Source: Paenibacillus ehimensis NBRC 15659 (GTDB lineage: Bacteria > Bacillota > Bacilli > Paenibacillales > NBRC-103111). From it: a DNA stretch of 64,000 bases. The stretch spans positions 1 to 64,000 of the forward strand of contig NZ_BILX01000013.1 of NCBI RefSeq assembly GCF_004000785.1, in the 5' to 3' direction. Shown here piece by piece: positions 51,518 to 59,595 of this stretch. The translations under genes and the position numbers were made by a program. The notes under the pieces were generated by a model that worked only from the letters and a program-made list of their open reading frames with translations, was not told the origin of the DNA and searched no databases. Position 1 is the first letter of the stretch. The number at the start of each line of letters is the position of its first letter.

Positions 51518-52517
51518 GTCCGTTCCTCCTTAAGGTCGACTCTCTGGGCACGAGGGCGACGTCCAGCTCGTACGTCTGATCCGCCTCTAGCGTGCCTTCG
51601 ATTTTCTTGATCAAGATCCGCGAGACGAGCGCGCCCATCTCATAGATCGGCTGGGCGACGGTCGTCAGCTCCGGCTGTGTAATCTCCGTCATGCCGATGC
51701 CGTCAAAGCCGCACACCGCCACTTGTCCGGGCACTTGAACGCCCATCCGGTGAAGCGCCTTGAGCGCGCCTACCGCCATCAGGTCGTTCCCGGCAAAAAT
51801 CGCGTCCACATCGGGATGGCGCTCCATCAGCAGCTCCGTTGCCCGGATTCCGCCTTCGATCCGGAAGTCTCCCTGAACCATAAACGTCGGCGAATACCAG
51901 GCCAAATGCTTCACCGCTTCCTCATACCCGACCAGCCGCTCTTTGGCCGTAATGAACTCCTGCGGGCCGTAGATGTGGGCAATTTTCCGGCAGCCCATGC
52001 TTAGAAGATGCTCGACGGCCAGCTTCGCGCCTTCCCGGTTTTTGGAGCGGACCACGCTGCACGACTGCTTCGGCGGCACCCGGTCGAGACAGACGACGGG
52101 GATGCCTTTCTTGGTCATCTGCTCGACATCGGCGGAATCCAGCGTATTGGAAGCAAAAATAATGCCGTCGATATATTTTTTCTTCAGCACCTCAATATAG
52201 GACTTCTCTTTGACCCCTTCGTCATCGGAGTTGCACAAAATCACCGTATACCCGTACATCGAGGCGACATCCTCGACGGCCCGGGCCAGCTCCGGAAAAA
52301 AGGGGTTGGAAATGTCGGGGAGGATCAAGGCGATCGTGTTCGTCTTCTTGCCGGCCAATCCCCGGGCCACCGCATTCGGCTCGTAGTTCAGCGCTTCGAT
52401 GGCCTTTTTGATTTTTTGCTCCGTTTCCACGTTCACATAGCCGCTTTTGTTCAAATACCTGGAAATCGTCGCAACGGACACGCCCGCCAGCTTGGCTACA
52501 TCCCGAATGGTTGCCAT
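51504..52517 (-). CDS. rbsR: LacI-family repressor of the ribose operon, RbsR
   Basis: A 337-residue regulator: an N-terminal LacI helix-turn-helix (TIRDVAKLAGVSVATISRYL, about 3-22), the hinge helix (NAVARGLAG) and a sugar-binding domain (IALILPDISNPFFPELARAV, HLLSMGCRKIAHIYG). First gene of rbsRKDACB, the same order as in B. subtilis. Two identical operator-like sequences lie upstream, so autoregulation is expected. ATG 52517 with GAAGGAGA upstream. Confidence 0.94.
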   Translation of the reverse strand: MATIRDVAKLAGVSVATISRYLNKSGYVNVETEQKIKKAIEALNYEPNAVARGLAGKKTNTIALILPDISNPFFPELARAVEDVASMYGYTVILCNSDDEGVKEKSYIEVLKKKYIDGIIFASNTLDSADVEQMTKKGIPVVCLDRVPPKQSCSVVRSKNREGAKLAVEHLLSMGCRKIAHIYGPQEFITAKERLVGYEEAVKHLAWYSPTFMVQGDFRIEGGIRATELLMERHPDVDAIFAGNDLMAVGALKALHRMGVQVPGQVAVCGFDGIGMTEITQPELTTVAQPIYEMGALVSRILIKKIEGTLEADQTYELDVALVPRESTLRRNGHESS

Positions 52518-52533
52518 TCTCCTTCACCCCTGC

Positions 52534-52554
52534 CATGTGGTACCGGTTACATAT
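52534..52554. promoter_or_regulatory. RbsR operator candidate, proximal copy
   Basis: The core TGTGGTACCGGTTACA is a near-palindrome of the LacI type, centred on GTACCGGT. It lies 17 bases upstream of the rbsR start codon and is repeated exactly (21 bases) at 52623-52643. Confidence 0.65.
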
Positions 52555-52622
52555 CAGTTAAAAAAAATTACCGAATGCTGCCATTGTTTTTATAAAATAA
52601 TGATATTTCTCACTTGATTAAG

Positions 52623-52643
52623 CATGTGGTACCGGTTACATAT
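52623..52643. promoter_or_regulatory. RbsR operator candidate, distal copy
   Basis: Exact 21-base copy of the proximal operator, with starts 89 bases apart. The rbs promoter probably lies between the copies (minus-strand TTAATC and an AT-rich -10 region around 52590-52620). Confidence 0.65.
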
Positions 52644-52735
52644 AAAATATAGCACTCCGCGTTAAAGGAATCAACCTCTTTTTTGTGACAGATTGCCGAA
52701 CGGCACGAGCCAAGCTCCACGATGCTGCATGGCAG

Positions 52736-52774
52736 CAAAAAGCGGCGTCCCGCTCTGCGCGGAAACGCCGCCGC
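52736..52774 (-). terminator. Terminator of the collagen-like gene
   Basis: A long GC-rich stem (GCGGCGTCCCGC opposite GCGGAAACGCCGC) is followed on the minus strand by TTTTTGC. Confidence 0.8.
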
Positions 52775-52827
52775 TTCTCTACCTTGCGGGTGTCGGTAGG
52801 GTCTGGCAGCGAGCCTCAGACAACCCG

Positions 52828-53397
52828 TCAGGTCAGCTTCTCGATATAAAGCGACGCGCTTACCACCGGCGTGCCGCCTCCGATGGTGCTTTGCAGGGTC
52901 AGAGCGCCCATATTGTCAATCCGGTTCAACGTTAATACGCCGCCGGCCGTCAAGTTGGCGACGACCTGCCCCGTGTAAGGCTGGTTTCCTGCATTGGTGC
53001 CGTAGTTGCTGCACAGGACCAGGGTGGCCGGAGACGGACCGGCGCCGTCCGGATCGAAGAACAATCCGAATGCGCTGTTGCCCGGTGTCGGGAACACTTC
53101 CCAGTTGATATGATAAATGCCCGTTTCCAGAATGTTGATGGTTGAGGTCGGGGTGAAAGTAATGGCCGTACCATTGATGAGAGAATTGTTGAAGGTAACG
53201 GCCCCGCCTTGCGCACCCGGAGCTGCCGCTGCGGCTACGGTTTGGTCTACTGTGCTGCACAGAAAAGCAAATGCGGTGATCCTGGCCGGACCTTGGGGTC
53301 CTTGTAGACCCTGTGGTCCTTGTGCTCCCTGCGGTCCTTGTGCTCCCTGTGGACCCTGTGGTCCCGGAGGGCCTGGAGGGCCCGGTATTCTACCCAT
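52828..53397 (-). CDS. Collagen-like exosporium protein with BclA-type C-terminal domain
   Basis: A 189-residue protein. Residues 6-38 are eleven Gly-X-Y triplets (GPP, GPQ, GAQ, GLQ), followed by a beta-sandwich domain of about 130 residues ([39 protein letters not shown]) of the BclA-C/C1q-like type that trimerises spore-surface collagen fibres. The collagen stretch has no Thr, the usual O-glycosylation residue in BclA. There is no leader peptide with signal sequence. ATG 53397 follows AAAGGAGA. It is divergent from the YheC/D gene that opens the glycan locus. Confidence 0.85.
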   Translation of the reverse strand: MGRIPGPPGPPGPQGPQGAQGPQGAQGPQGLQGPQGPARITAFAFLCSTVDQTVAAAAAPGAQGGAVTFNNSLINGTAITFTPTSTINILETGIYHINWEVFPTPGNSAFGLFFDPDGAGPSPATLVLCSNYGTNAGNQPYTGQVVANLTAGGVLTLNRIDNMGALTLQSTIGGGTPVVSASLYIEKLT

Positions 53398-53612
53398 ACA
53401 TGTTCACTCTCCTTTTTGATTTCAAGAACAATGTACTCAATGCATCCGCCTTTAGACAGGGCGATTACCCTTAAATTCCCAAATTTATTTTTTTATTGCG
53501 ATCGCCATGCAGACGCCTGTTTTTCGGCCGGGCTGTATTGTTGTCCATGCATTTCCGATGCGGCTACATACCTTGTTTACGACTCACTTTATAACCATAA
53601 AGGAGAAAGCGT

Positions 53613-54653
53613 ATGAAAAAGAAACGCCGTACCGTCAGAACCGTCGGCATCATGGTCGCGAACCCCAAGCAGAGGAAGTATGTTCTGAGAAAATATCTTG
53701 CCTGCAAAACGCCCCATATGAGACTCGTCTGTTTCACGCCGTCCGAGATTGATTGGAAGCGGAAAAGCATCCTCGGCCTTCAGCGTTCGAACGGGAAGTG
53801 GGTACAGCGCCGGTTTCCTTTTCCCCAAGTCGTGTACAACCGCTGCTACCATATGAAAAAGACGACTCTCCAAAGGCTGGAGGCCATCATCGGGAGCAAC
53901 AAATGCTTCAATCAACGCAACCAATTCAACAAATACGAGATCTATAAGCAGTTAAGCCAACCGCTCGCTTCTTATCTGCCCGAAACCGTGCTTTATGACC
54001 GAGAGTCTGCGGCACAGCTGCTGGAAACTTATAAAGTCATGTACGTGAAGCCTTGCTGCGGACATTTAGGGAAAGGGGTGTACCGCGTCGAGGTGAAGGA
54101 GTCGGGGGAGGTTCATCTTAGCCAGCATCATTTTTTGCCGGAATTTATCGCTGCAGACGTCCCGCAATGCCAAACGAAGCTAGACGAGCTTCTGGGGTCC
54201 ACCCGTTACCTCATCCAGCAAGGGATCGATTTGCAGCAATGGAACGATCAGGTCTTCGATATCCGGGCGCTTGTTCAAAAAGACGAGTCGGGCGTATGGT
54301 CGGTAACGAACGTCGTCAGCCGGATCGCTCACAAGGGCTGCTTTAATACGAGCATCTGCGACAAGGTTTGTTTGTCCGAAGACGTGCTCCGCCATTTGTA
54401 CCCGCAGGAGAAGGCGGACGCCATCCTTCAATCGATACGCGACACCAGTCTGCGCGCCGCGGAAACCGTAGAGTCGGGTACCGGCCGTCATCTGGGCGAG
54501 CTCAGCGTCGATTTTGCGTTGGACAACGGCGAGCGGCTGTGGATCATCGAAGTAAACGGCAAGCCGCAAAAAGATATTTATGACGAGCTTGGCGGTCAAG
54601 ACGCGGTTTATCGGCGTCCGCTGCAATATGCGGCCTATTTGCATACCCATTGA
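53613..54653 (+). CDS. YheC/YheD-type ATP-grasp spore-coat-associated protein
   Basis: A 346-residue protein of the YheC/YheD family, ATP-grasp proteins found on or near the spore coat in Bacillus. Recognisable segments are VGIMVANPKQRKYVL, PFPQVVYNR, NKCFNQRNQFNKYEIYKQL, VKPCCGHLGKGVYRV and the ATP-grasp metal-binding end LGELSVDFALDNGERLWIIEVNGKPQK. Start is ATG 53613 with AAAGGAGAA upstream. The ligase substrate is unknown. It opens the run of glycan-related genes, so it may attach something to the spore surface. Confidence 0.88.
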   Translation: MKKKRRTVRTVGIMVANPKQRKYVLRKYLACKTPHMRLVCFTPSEIDWKRKSILGLQRSNGKWVQRRFPFPQVVYNRCYHMKKTTLQRLEAIIGSNKCFNQRNQFNKYEIYKQLSQPLASYLPETVLYDRESAAQLLETYKVMYVKPCCGHLGKGVYRVEVKESGEVHLSQHHFLPEFIAADVPQCQTKLDELLGSTRYLIQQGIDLQQWNDQVFDIRALVQKDESGVWSVTNVVSRIAHKGCFNTSICDKVCLSEDVLRHLYPQEKADAILQSIRDTSLRAAETVESGTGRHLGELSVDFALDNGERLWIIEVNGKPQKDIYDELGGQDAVYRRPLQYAAYLHTH

Positions 54654-54744
54654 CCCTTTATGTTGGTCCAGTATATGGGTAGAAGCTTGGCAAGGTTACA
54701 CGCCTTTTCTTGTGCGGTGAATATTTTTACGGCAACCTCCGGCG

Positions 54745-54774
54745 AACCTGTCATCCAGCGATGGCAGGTTTTCG
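54745..54774 (+). terminator. Terminator after the YheC/D gene
   Basis: AACCTGTCAT and ATGGCAGGTT arms (one bulge) followed by TTCGTTT. The gap to the next gene (54654-54910) holds nothing else except a CATATGTTA (54848-54856) that fits a sigma-K -10 but has no good -35. Confidence 0.6.
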
Positions 54775-54910
54775 TTTGTGCGAAATTAGGGTTTCGTCAA
54801 AATTATTCCGACTGGGACATACGTCGTGCCGATGAAGAGGCCTATCCCATATGTTAGTACATACGAAACCATGAACCTCACGAACTTTGCCCTCAAGGAG
54901 AGATCACGGA

Positions 54911-56077
54911 ATGAAAATTTTGATATGGAGCTACATGTTCTCCATCGGAGGCGGAGGCAGGCTGCTGACGAATTTGGCAACGGCGCTTGCCCGTCAGCCG
55001 GGTGTGCATTACGTCCGGGTCGTCCTGTCGACTCAGACCGGCTTTAAAGACAGAGTCAATACGGCGCAGCATCCCAAAATCGACATTGTATACAGCGAAG
55101 AGGACATTCGGAATAACCCGAATCATCCCTACATTGCCGATTGCGACGTCGTGTACGTCTTTTGGCCGCATGGTCCGGCATTCGTCGACTTTCACAAGCC
55201 GACCGTCATCACGTTTCACGATGCCACCATTTTCGATTTCGTACCGCCGTTCACACCGGGATCGGCTATTCGCGAGCAATGGGATAAAGCCAAGGTCTGG
55301 CTGGAGAGAAGCACGCACATCGTCGTTTCCTCCGAGTATGTGAAGTCGAGACTCGTCGCGCATTTCGGCCCGGTCTGCCAATCCGCCTTCCTGATTCCGC
55401 ACGCCATTTCACCGTCCAAATATTTCGAGAATCCGGCGCTGGATTCTGCGCTGGCCCAGAGCTTCCCCTTTCCTTATTTCATTTATCCGGCCAATACCTC
55501 TCCGCACAAAAACCACTACAATCTGCTGCTCGCCTACTCGCGCTTCTCCCGACGAAGCCGGCACCCGCTCCTTCTGATCGGCTACAATACGCAGATGCTA
55601 AGAAGCGTGCCTCCCTTCTGGCCGGAGCTGGCTTCGATTCCGACCTTGGTCTCGCTGATCAAAAGAACAGGGCTCCAGCTCGACAAAGACGTCTACCCGC
55701 TCGGGCTGGTGCAGGACCAGTTGGTCGCTCCGTTAATCAAGAATGCCTATGCCCTGATTATGCCGAGTCTTGCCGAGGGAGGCGGCAGCTATCCGGTGGA
55801 GGAGGCGCTCAGCATGGGAACGCCGGTTCTATGCTCGGACATCCCGGTCATGCGGGAGCATCTGGCGCGACGGAGCGCCGAAGTGGCCTGGTTTAACCCC
55901 GAATCGCCCGACGATATGACCCGCGCGATGGAGAGCTTTGCCGACAATTACGAGCGTTACAAGCAATCCGCGGTCCGGGGCATGAACGATCCGACGATCT
56001 CCTGGGACGATATTGCAAGTCATTACATCGCCGTATTTCATTCCGCCCATTATCATTATCGGGGGTTTTACTTGTAA
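54911..56077 (+). CDS. GT4-type glycosyltransferase
   Basis: A 388-residue GT-B-fold retaining glycosyltransferase. N-terminal nucleotide-independent Rossmann half begins MKILIWSYMFSIGGGGRLL; the C-terminal donor-binding half has YPANTSPHKNHYNLLLAY and the GT4 loop SLAEGGGSYPVEEALSMGTPVLCSDIP, with the E-x7-E acid pair. ATG 54911 follows AAGGAGAG. Donor may be GDP-mannose or a GDP-deoxyhexose, made by the two enzymes that follow. Confidence 0.9.
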   Translation: MKILIWSYMFSIGGGGRLLTNLATALARQPGVHYVRVVLSTQTGFKDRVNTAQHPKIDIVYSEEDIRNNPNHPYIADCDVVYVFWPHGPAFVDFHKPTVITFHDATIFDFVPPFTPGSAIREQWDKAKVWLERSTHIVVSSEYVKSRLVAHFGPVCQSAFLIPHAISPSKYFENPALDSALAQSFPFPYFIYPANTSPHKNHYNLLLAYSRFSRRSRHPLLLIGYNTQMLRSVPPFWPELASIPTLVSLIKRTGLQLDKDVYPLGLVQDQLVAPLIKNAYALIMPSLAEGGGSYPVEEALSMGTPVLCSDIPVMREHLARRSAEVAWFNPESPDDMTRAMESFADNYERYKQSAVRGMNDPTISWDDIASHYIAVFHSAHYHYRGFYL

Positions 56078-56180
56078 TTTGTACGAATGTACAGGGGACA
56101 GTCGACGTTCCGATGAACCGGCCCGCCCCAATATATTAATCGGAGGCGGAATGATCACCTGCATAAGGAGGATGAGACCG

Positions 56181-57194
56181 ATGAAAATCATGATCATGGC
56201 CGGCGGACAAGGAACGAGATTTTGGCCGCGCAGCGTCAAATCGAAGCCGAAGCAATTCCTCTCCCTAACCTCCGAAGAAACCATGCTGCAGCAAACGTAC
56301 CGCAGATTTCTCCAGTATGTGCCGGGCACGTCCATCTATGTCGTGACGACCAAGCAGTACAGCGGCATGGTTCGCGAGCAGCTTCCCGAGCTGAAGCCTG
56401 AACAAATCGTCATAGAGCCCGAACCGAAGGATACGGCTCCTTGCATCGCTTTGTCGGCTCTGCATTTTTTGCAAAAAGGCGAGGACGACGTTCTGGTGAC
56501 GACCCCGTCCGATCAATACATTCCGGAAGGAAACAGCCTGTGGGAAGCGCTGAAGCAAGCGGAGATCGTGGCCAGGTCTGACCATTCGATCGTTACCTTG
56601 GGGATCGCGCCGACCCGGCCGGAAACCGGATACGGCTATATCGTGACGGAAGAGCCAACCGTAGAGGGACGGGCGCTTGCGGCGAAAGCCTTTATCGAGA
56701 AGCCCCCTTTGGAGCGGGCTAAGCAATTGATCGAGCAAAGAAACGTGTACTGGAACAGCGGCATTTTCATTTGGAAGCCCTCGACCATCGCCCACTATAT
56801 GAGCCGCAGCCAAAAGGACATGTGGACGCTGCTCGAAGGCTGCGGCGGACAGTGGGAAGACGTCTATTCGCGCTTGCCCAAAATATCCGTCGATTACGCC
56901 ATCCTGGAGAAAGCTTCGTCGATCTATACGATCCCCGTTCATTTCGAATGGGACGATATCGGCTCCTGGACCTCGCTGGAACGCGTGCACCAACCGGATG
57001 GCCAAGGAAACATCGTGATGGGAGACGCCTCCCCTCTCTATACGAGCAACAGCATCGTCTATACGGAGAACCTGAAGACCGTCGTCATCGGAGTCAAGGA
57101 TTTAATCATCGTCTCGACCTCTGACGGCCTGCTCGTATGCGACAAAGCCCACGAGCAGCATATCCGGGACGCGCAGAAGTTTATGGAACGTTAA
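56181..57194 (+). CDS. manC: Mannose-1-phosphate guanylyltransferase
   Basis: A 337-residue GDP-mannose pyrophosphorylase. The nucleotidyltransferase signature GGQGTRFWPRS is at about 8-18, with TTPSDQYI, ETGYGYIV, FIEKP and NSGIFIWK as the family's later motifs. The C-terminal isomerase domain of bifunctional ManC/AlgA is absent, so mannose-6-phosphate isomerase must come from elsewhere. ATG 56181 (GGAGG nine bases upstream) is preferred to an ATG three codons earlier. It supplies GDP-mannose for the dehydratase that follows. Confidence 0.92.
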   Translation: MKIMIMAGGQGTRFWPRSVKSKPKQFLSLTSEETMLQQTYRRFLQYVPGTSIYVVTTKQYSGMVREQLPELKPEQIVIEPEPKDTAPCIALSALHFLQKGEDDVLVTTPSDQYIPEGNSLWEALKQAEIVARSDHSIVTLGIAPTRPETGYGYIVTEEPTVEGRALAAKAFIEKPPLERAKQLIEQRNVYWNSGIFIWKPSTIAHYMSRSQKDMWTLLEGCGGQWEDVYSRLPKISVDYAILEKASSIYTIPVHFEWDDIGSWTSLERVHQPDGQGNIVMGDASPLYTSNSIVYTENLKTVVIGVKDLIIVSTSDGLLVCDKAHEQHIRDAQKFMER

Positions 57195-57211
57195 AGGAGG
57201 AGAACGAACTT

Positions 57212-58156
57212 ATGAAGGTGCTTATTACCGGGATATCCGGCTTTGTCGGCAGCCATTTGGCGGAGTATCTGCTGCAGGAGCATGAAGTCGTAGGGACGAT
57301 CCGCCAGCGGAGCCGGCTGGATCACATCAAGCATATAAAGGATATTCAATTGGTCGAATGCGAGCTGCGCGATCCTTTTTCCGTCGAAGCCCTGATCGCC
57401 AATGTGAAGCCCGACCGGATCTTTCATTTGGCCGCCCAAAGCTTCGTACCGACCTCCTGGAACTCTCCGGTCGATACGATCTACAACAATGCCGCCAGTC
57501 AAATCAACATCTTGGAAGCCGTCCGGCGGATCAAGCCCGACTGCAAAATCCAAATTGCCTGCTCCAGCGAGGAATACGGCCACGTCGAGCCTCACGAGGT
57601 GCCCATCAAGGAGACGAATCCGCTTCGGCCGCTCAGCCCGTATGCCGTCAGCAAAGTGACGCAGGAGTTTTTGGGCTATCAATATTTCAAAAGCTACGGC
57701 CTGCACACCGTCATCACCCGGACCTTCAATCATACGGGACCGCGCCGGGGAGAAAATTTCGTCTCTTCGAACTTCTCCAAGCAAATCGCCGATATCGAAA
57801 AAGGCAAGCAGCCTCCGGTCCTCTATGTCGGCAACCTGCAGGCCAAACGGGACTTTACGGACGTCCGGGATGTCGTCCGCGCGTACTGGCTGGCGCTGGA
57901 GAAAGGCGTTCCCGGCGAAACGTACAACATCGCTTCCGGCTCCTGCATCACGATCGAAGAGCTGCTTCAGCGGCTGCTTGCGCTCAGCTCGGTAAAAATC
58001 GAGGTCAAGGTCGATCCGGCCCGTCTGCGTCCGTCGGATGTGGAAATCTTGCTGGGGGACTACCGGAAATTCCATGAGACGACCGGCTGGAGACCGGAAA
58101 TTCCTTTGGACCAAACGCTCAAAGATCTTCTGAACTATTGGCGCTCCTTCCCGTAA
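57212..58156 (+). CDS. GDP-mannose 4,6-dehydratase or RMD-type GDP-deoxyhexose reductase
   Basis: A 314-residue extended short-chain dehydrogenase: GISGFVGSHLAEYLL (NAD(P) motif), SSEEYG, SPYAVSKVTQEFL (catalytic Tyr and Lys), NHTGPRRGENFVSS and RDFTDVRDVVRAY. The acid and Tyr/Lys of GMD are present. The length and the ending (VDPARLRPSDVEILLGD, TGWRPEIPLDQTLKDLL) are closer to RMD, which reduces the GMD product to GDP-D-rhamnose. It follows manC by 17 bases, so GDP-mannose is surely its precursor; only one such enzyme is here, so which step is done cannot be settled. ATG 57212 has AAGGAGGAG upstream. Confidence 0.85.
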   Translation: MKVLITGISGFVGSHLAEYLLQEHEVVGTIRQRSRLDHIKHIKDIQLVECELRDPFSVEALIANVKPDRIFHLAAQSFVPTSWNSPVDTIYNNAASQINILEAVRRIKPDCKIQIACSSEEYGHVEPHEVPIKETNPLRPLSPYAVSKVTQEFLGYQYFKSYGLHTVITRTFNHTGPRRGENFVSSNFSKQIADIEKGKQPPVLYVGNLQAKRDFTDVRDVVRAYWLALEKGVPGETYNIASGSCITIEELLQRLLALSSVKIEVKVDPARLRPSDVEILLGDYRKFHETTGWRPEIPLDQTLKDLLNYWRSFP

Positions 58157-58194
58157 GGCGCCGGAAGATCCATTCCAGTCTGGAGATGAAAGAC

Positions 58195-59559
58195 ATGCGA
58201 AAGAAGAAAAACCGGCGCGCTTCGCGCCCTCGGAGCCAAAAACGGACCTTGTCCAAAGCCTCCAAGAGGCCGAAGCGCAAAAAAGCGCCGCAAGCTGCCG
58301 GAAAACGGGGCCGGAGAAGCCGTGCAGCTCTTCGACAGCATCGAAAAGGCGCGAGTCGCAAGCGAAAAAAGCGGCCCCCGCACCCCTCGTCCTTGTATCC
58401 CCGCCAACAAAAAGGCCCTGCAGTTCATCCCCCCCTGCCCGCGGCAGCCCCTCCCGCCACCGGAGTGAATTTAATCGGGTTAATCCGCGCCGAGACCGGC
58501 ATCGGCGAATCCGGCCGCTTGGCCGCCCGGGCGCTGCAGACGACGAGGATTCCGTTCGGGGTATTGAACTGCCCCGTATTCGGAGACTACCGCAACGAAG
58601 ATATGACGTGGGCGCACAAAGAAATGCAAGACCCCGCCTATAAAGTAAACATTTTCCACGTGAATGGGAACACGCTGAAGCATGTCGTCGACCACTTTGG
58701 CGCTTCCCTTCTGCATGGGCGCTATAATATCGGCTTCTGGCATTGGGAGCTTCCGGAGCTTCCCGATTTTTACGCCGAAGGCTTCCAGTTCCTGCAGGAG
58801 GTATGGGCGCCCTCGCAATATGTGGCGGCCAATATAGCCAAAAGGTCTCCGGTTCCCGTCATCCATATCCCGCATGGCATCGAGGTCACGTACGATGCGG
58901 CGATGAACCGGAGCCGCTTCGGCTTGCCGGACAACCGGTTTTTGTTCTGCTCCATGTACGACACGCAGAGCTTCAAGGAACGGAAAAATCCGCTTGCCGT
59001 CATTGAAGCGTTCAAGACGGCTTTCGGAAGGGACGATCCGTCGGCCGGTCTCGTCGTCAAAGTGAACAATGCGGGGATGAAGCCGGACGACATAGCCCTT
59101 CTGCATCGCGCGGCTGCCGGCTTCCCCCACATTATCATCATGGACCGCACGCTTTCGCGTCATGAAGTGAACGCCCTGATCGCCTGCACCGACTGCTTCG
59201 TCTCGCTGCACCGCGCCGAAGGCTTCGGTCTCGGCTTGGCGGAAGCCATGTACCTCGGCAAGCCGGTTATCGGCACGCACTGGTCCGGGAATACGGATTT
59301 CATGACCCCGGAAAACTCGTGTACGGTCGGGTACAAGCTCGTCCAAGTCGGAACGGACGCCGGGCCTTACGGCGCCCAGCAAGTATGGGCCGACCCCGAC
59401 CTCGGCCAGGCGGCCGGGCATATGCGCAATCTGGTCCGGCATGCCGATTGGCGGAGCCGTATCGCTGCCGCCGGACAGCAGACGATCCGCAGCCGGTATT
59501 CGCCCTCCGCCGTCGGCCGGTTGATCGAGCACCGTCTGACCCATCTCGGCTTGCTGTAA
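58195..59559 (+). CDS. GT4-type glycosyltransferase with a protamine-like N-terminal extension
   Basis: A 454-residue protein. Residues 1-62 are almost entirely Arg, Lys, Ser, Ala and Gln (MRKKKNRRASRPRSQKR and RRSRAALRQHRKGASRKRKK), then a Pro-rich spacer to about 88. The glycosyltransferase part begins VNLIGLIRAETGIGESGRLA and ends in the GT4 C-terminal loop HRAEGFGLGLAEAMYLGKPVIGTHWSGN. ATG 58195 has TGGAG before it; a second in-frame GTG exactly at VNLIGL (58465) has a poor ribosome binding site and is an alternative that would delete the extension. Acceptor unknown. Confidence 0.85.
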   Translation: MRKKKNRRASRPRSQKRTLSKASKRPKRKKAPQAAGKRGRRSRAALRQHRKGASRKRKKRPPHPSSLYPRQQKGPAVHPPLPAAAPPATGVNLIGLIRAETGIGESGRLAARALQTTRIPFGVLNCPVFGDYRNEDMTWAHKEMQDPAYKVNIFHVNGNTLKHVVDHFGASLLHGRYNIGFWHWELPELPDFYAEGFQFLQEVWAPSQYVAANIAKRSPVPVIHIPHGIEVTYDAAMNRSRFGLPDNRFLFCSMYDTQSFKERKNPLAVIEAFKTAFGRDDPSAGLVVKVNNAGMKPDDIALLHRAAAGFPHIIIMDRTLSRHEVNALIACTDCFVSLHRAEGFGLGLAEAMYLGKPVIGTHWSGNTDFMTPENSCTVGYKLVQVGTDAGPYGAQQVWADPDLGQAAGHMRNLVRHADWRSRIAAAGQQTIRSRYSPSAVGRLIEHRLTHLGLL

Positions 59560-59595
59560 TGGAAAGGCAAATTCATGATAAGGGAGGTTTGTCGT

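Noticed and set aside
53280..53390. Short tandem repeats resembling a CRISPR or VNTR
   Set aside because: They are the Gly-X-Y codons of the collagen-like gene, of 9-18 bases without spacers of constant length.
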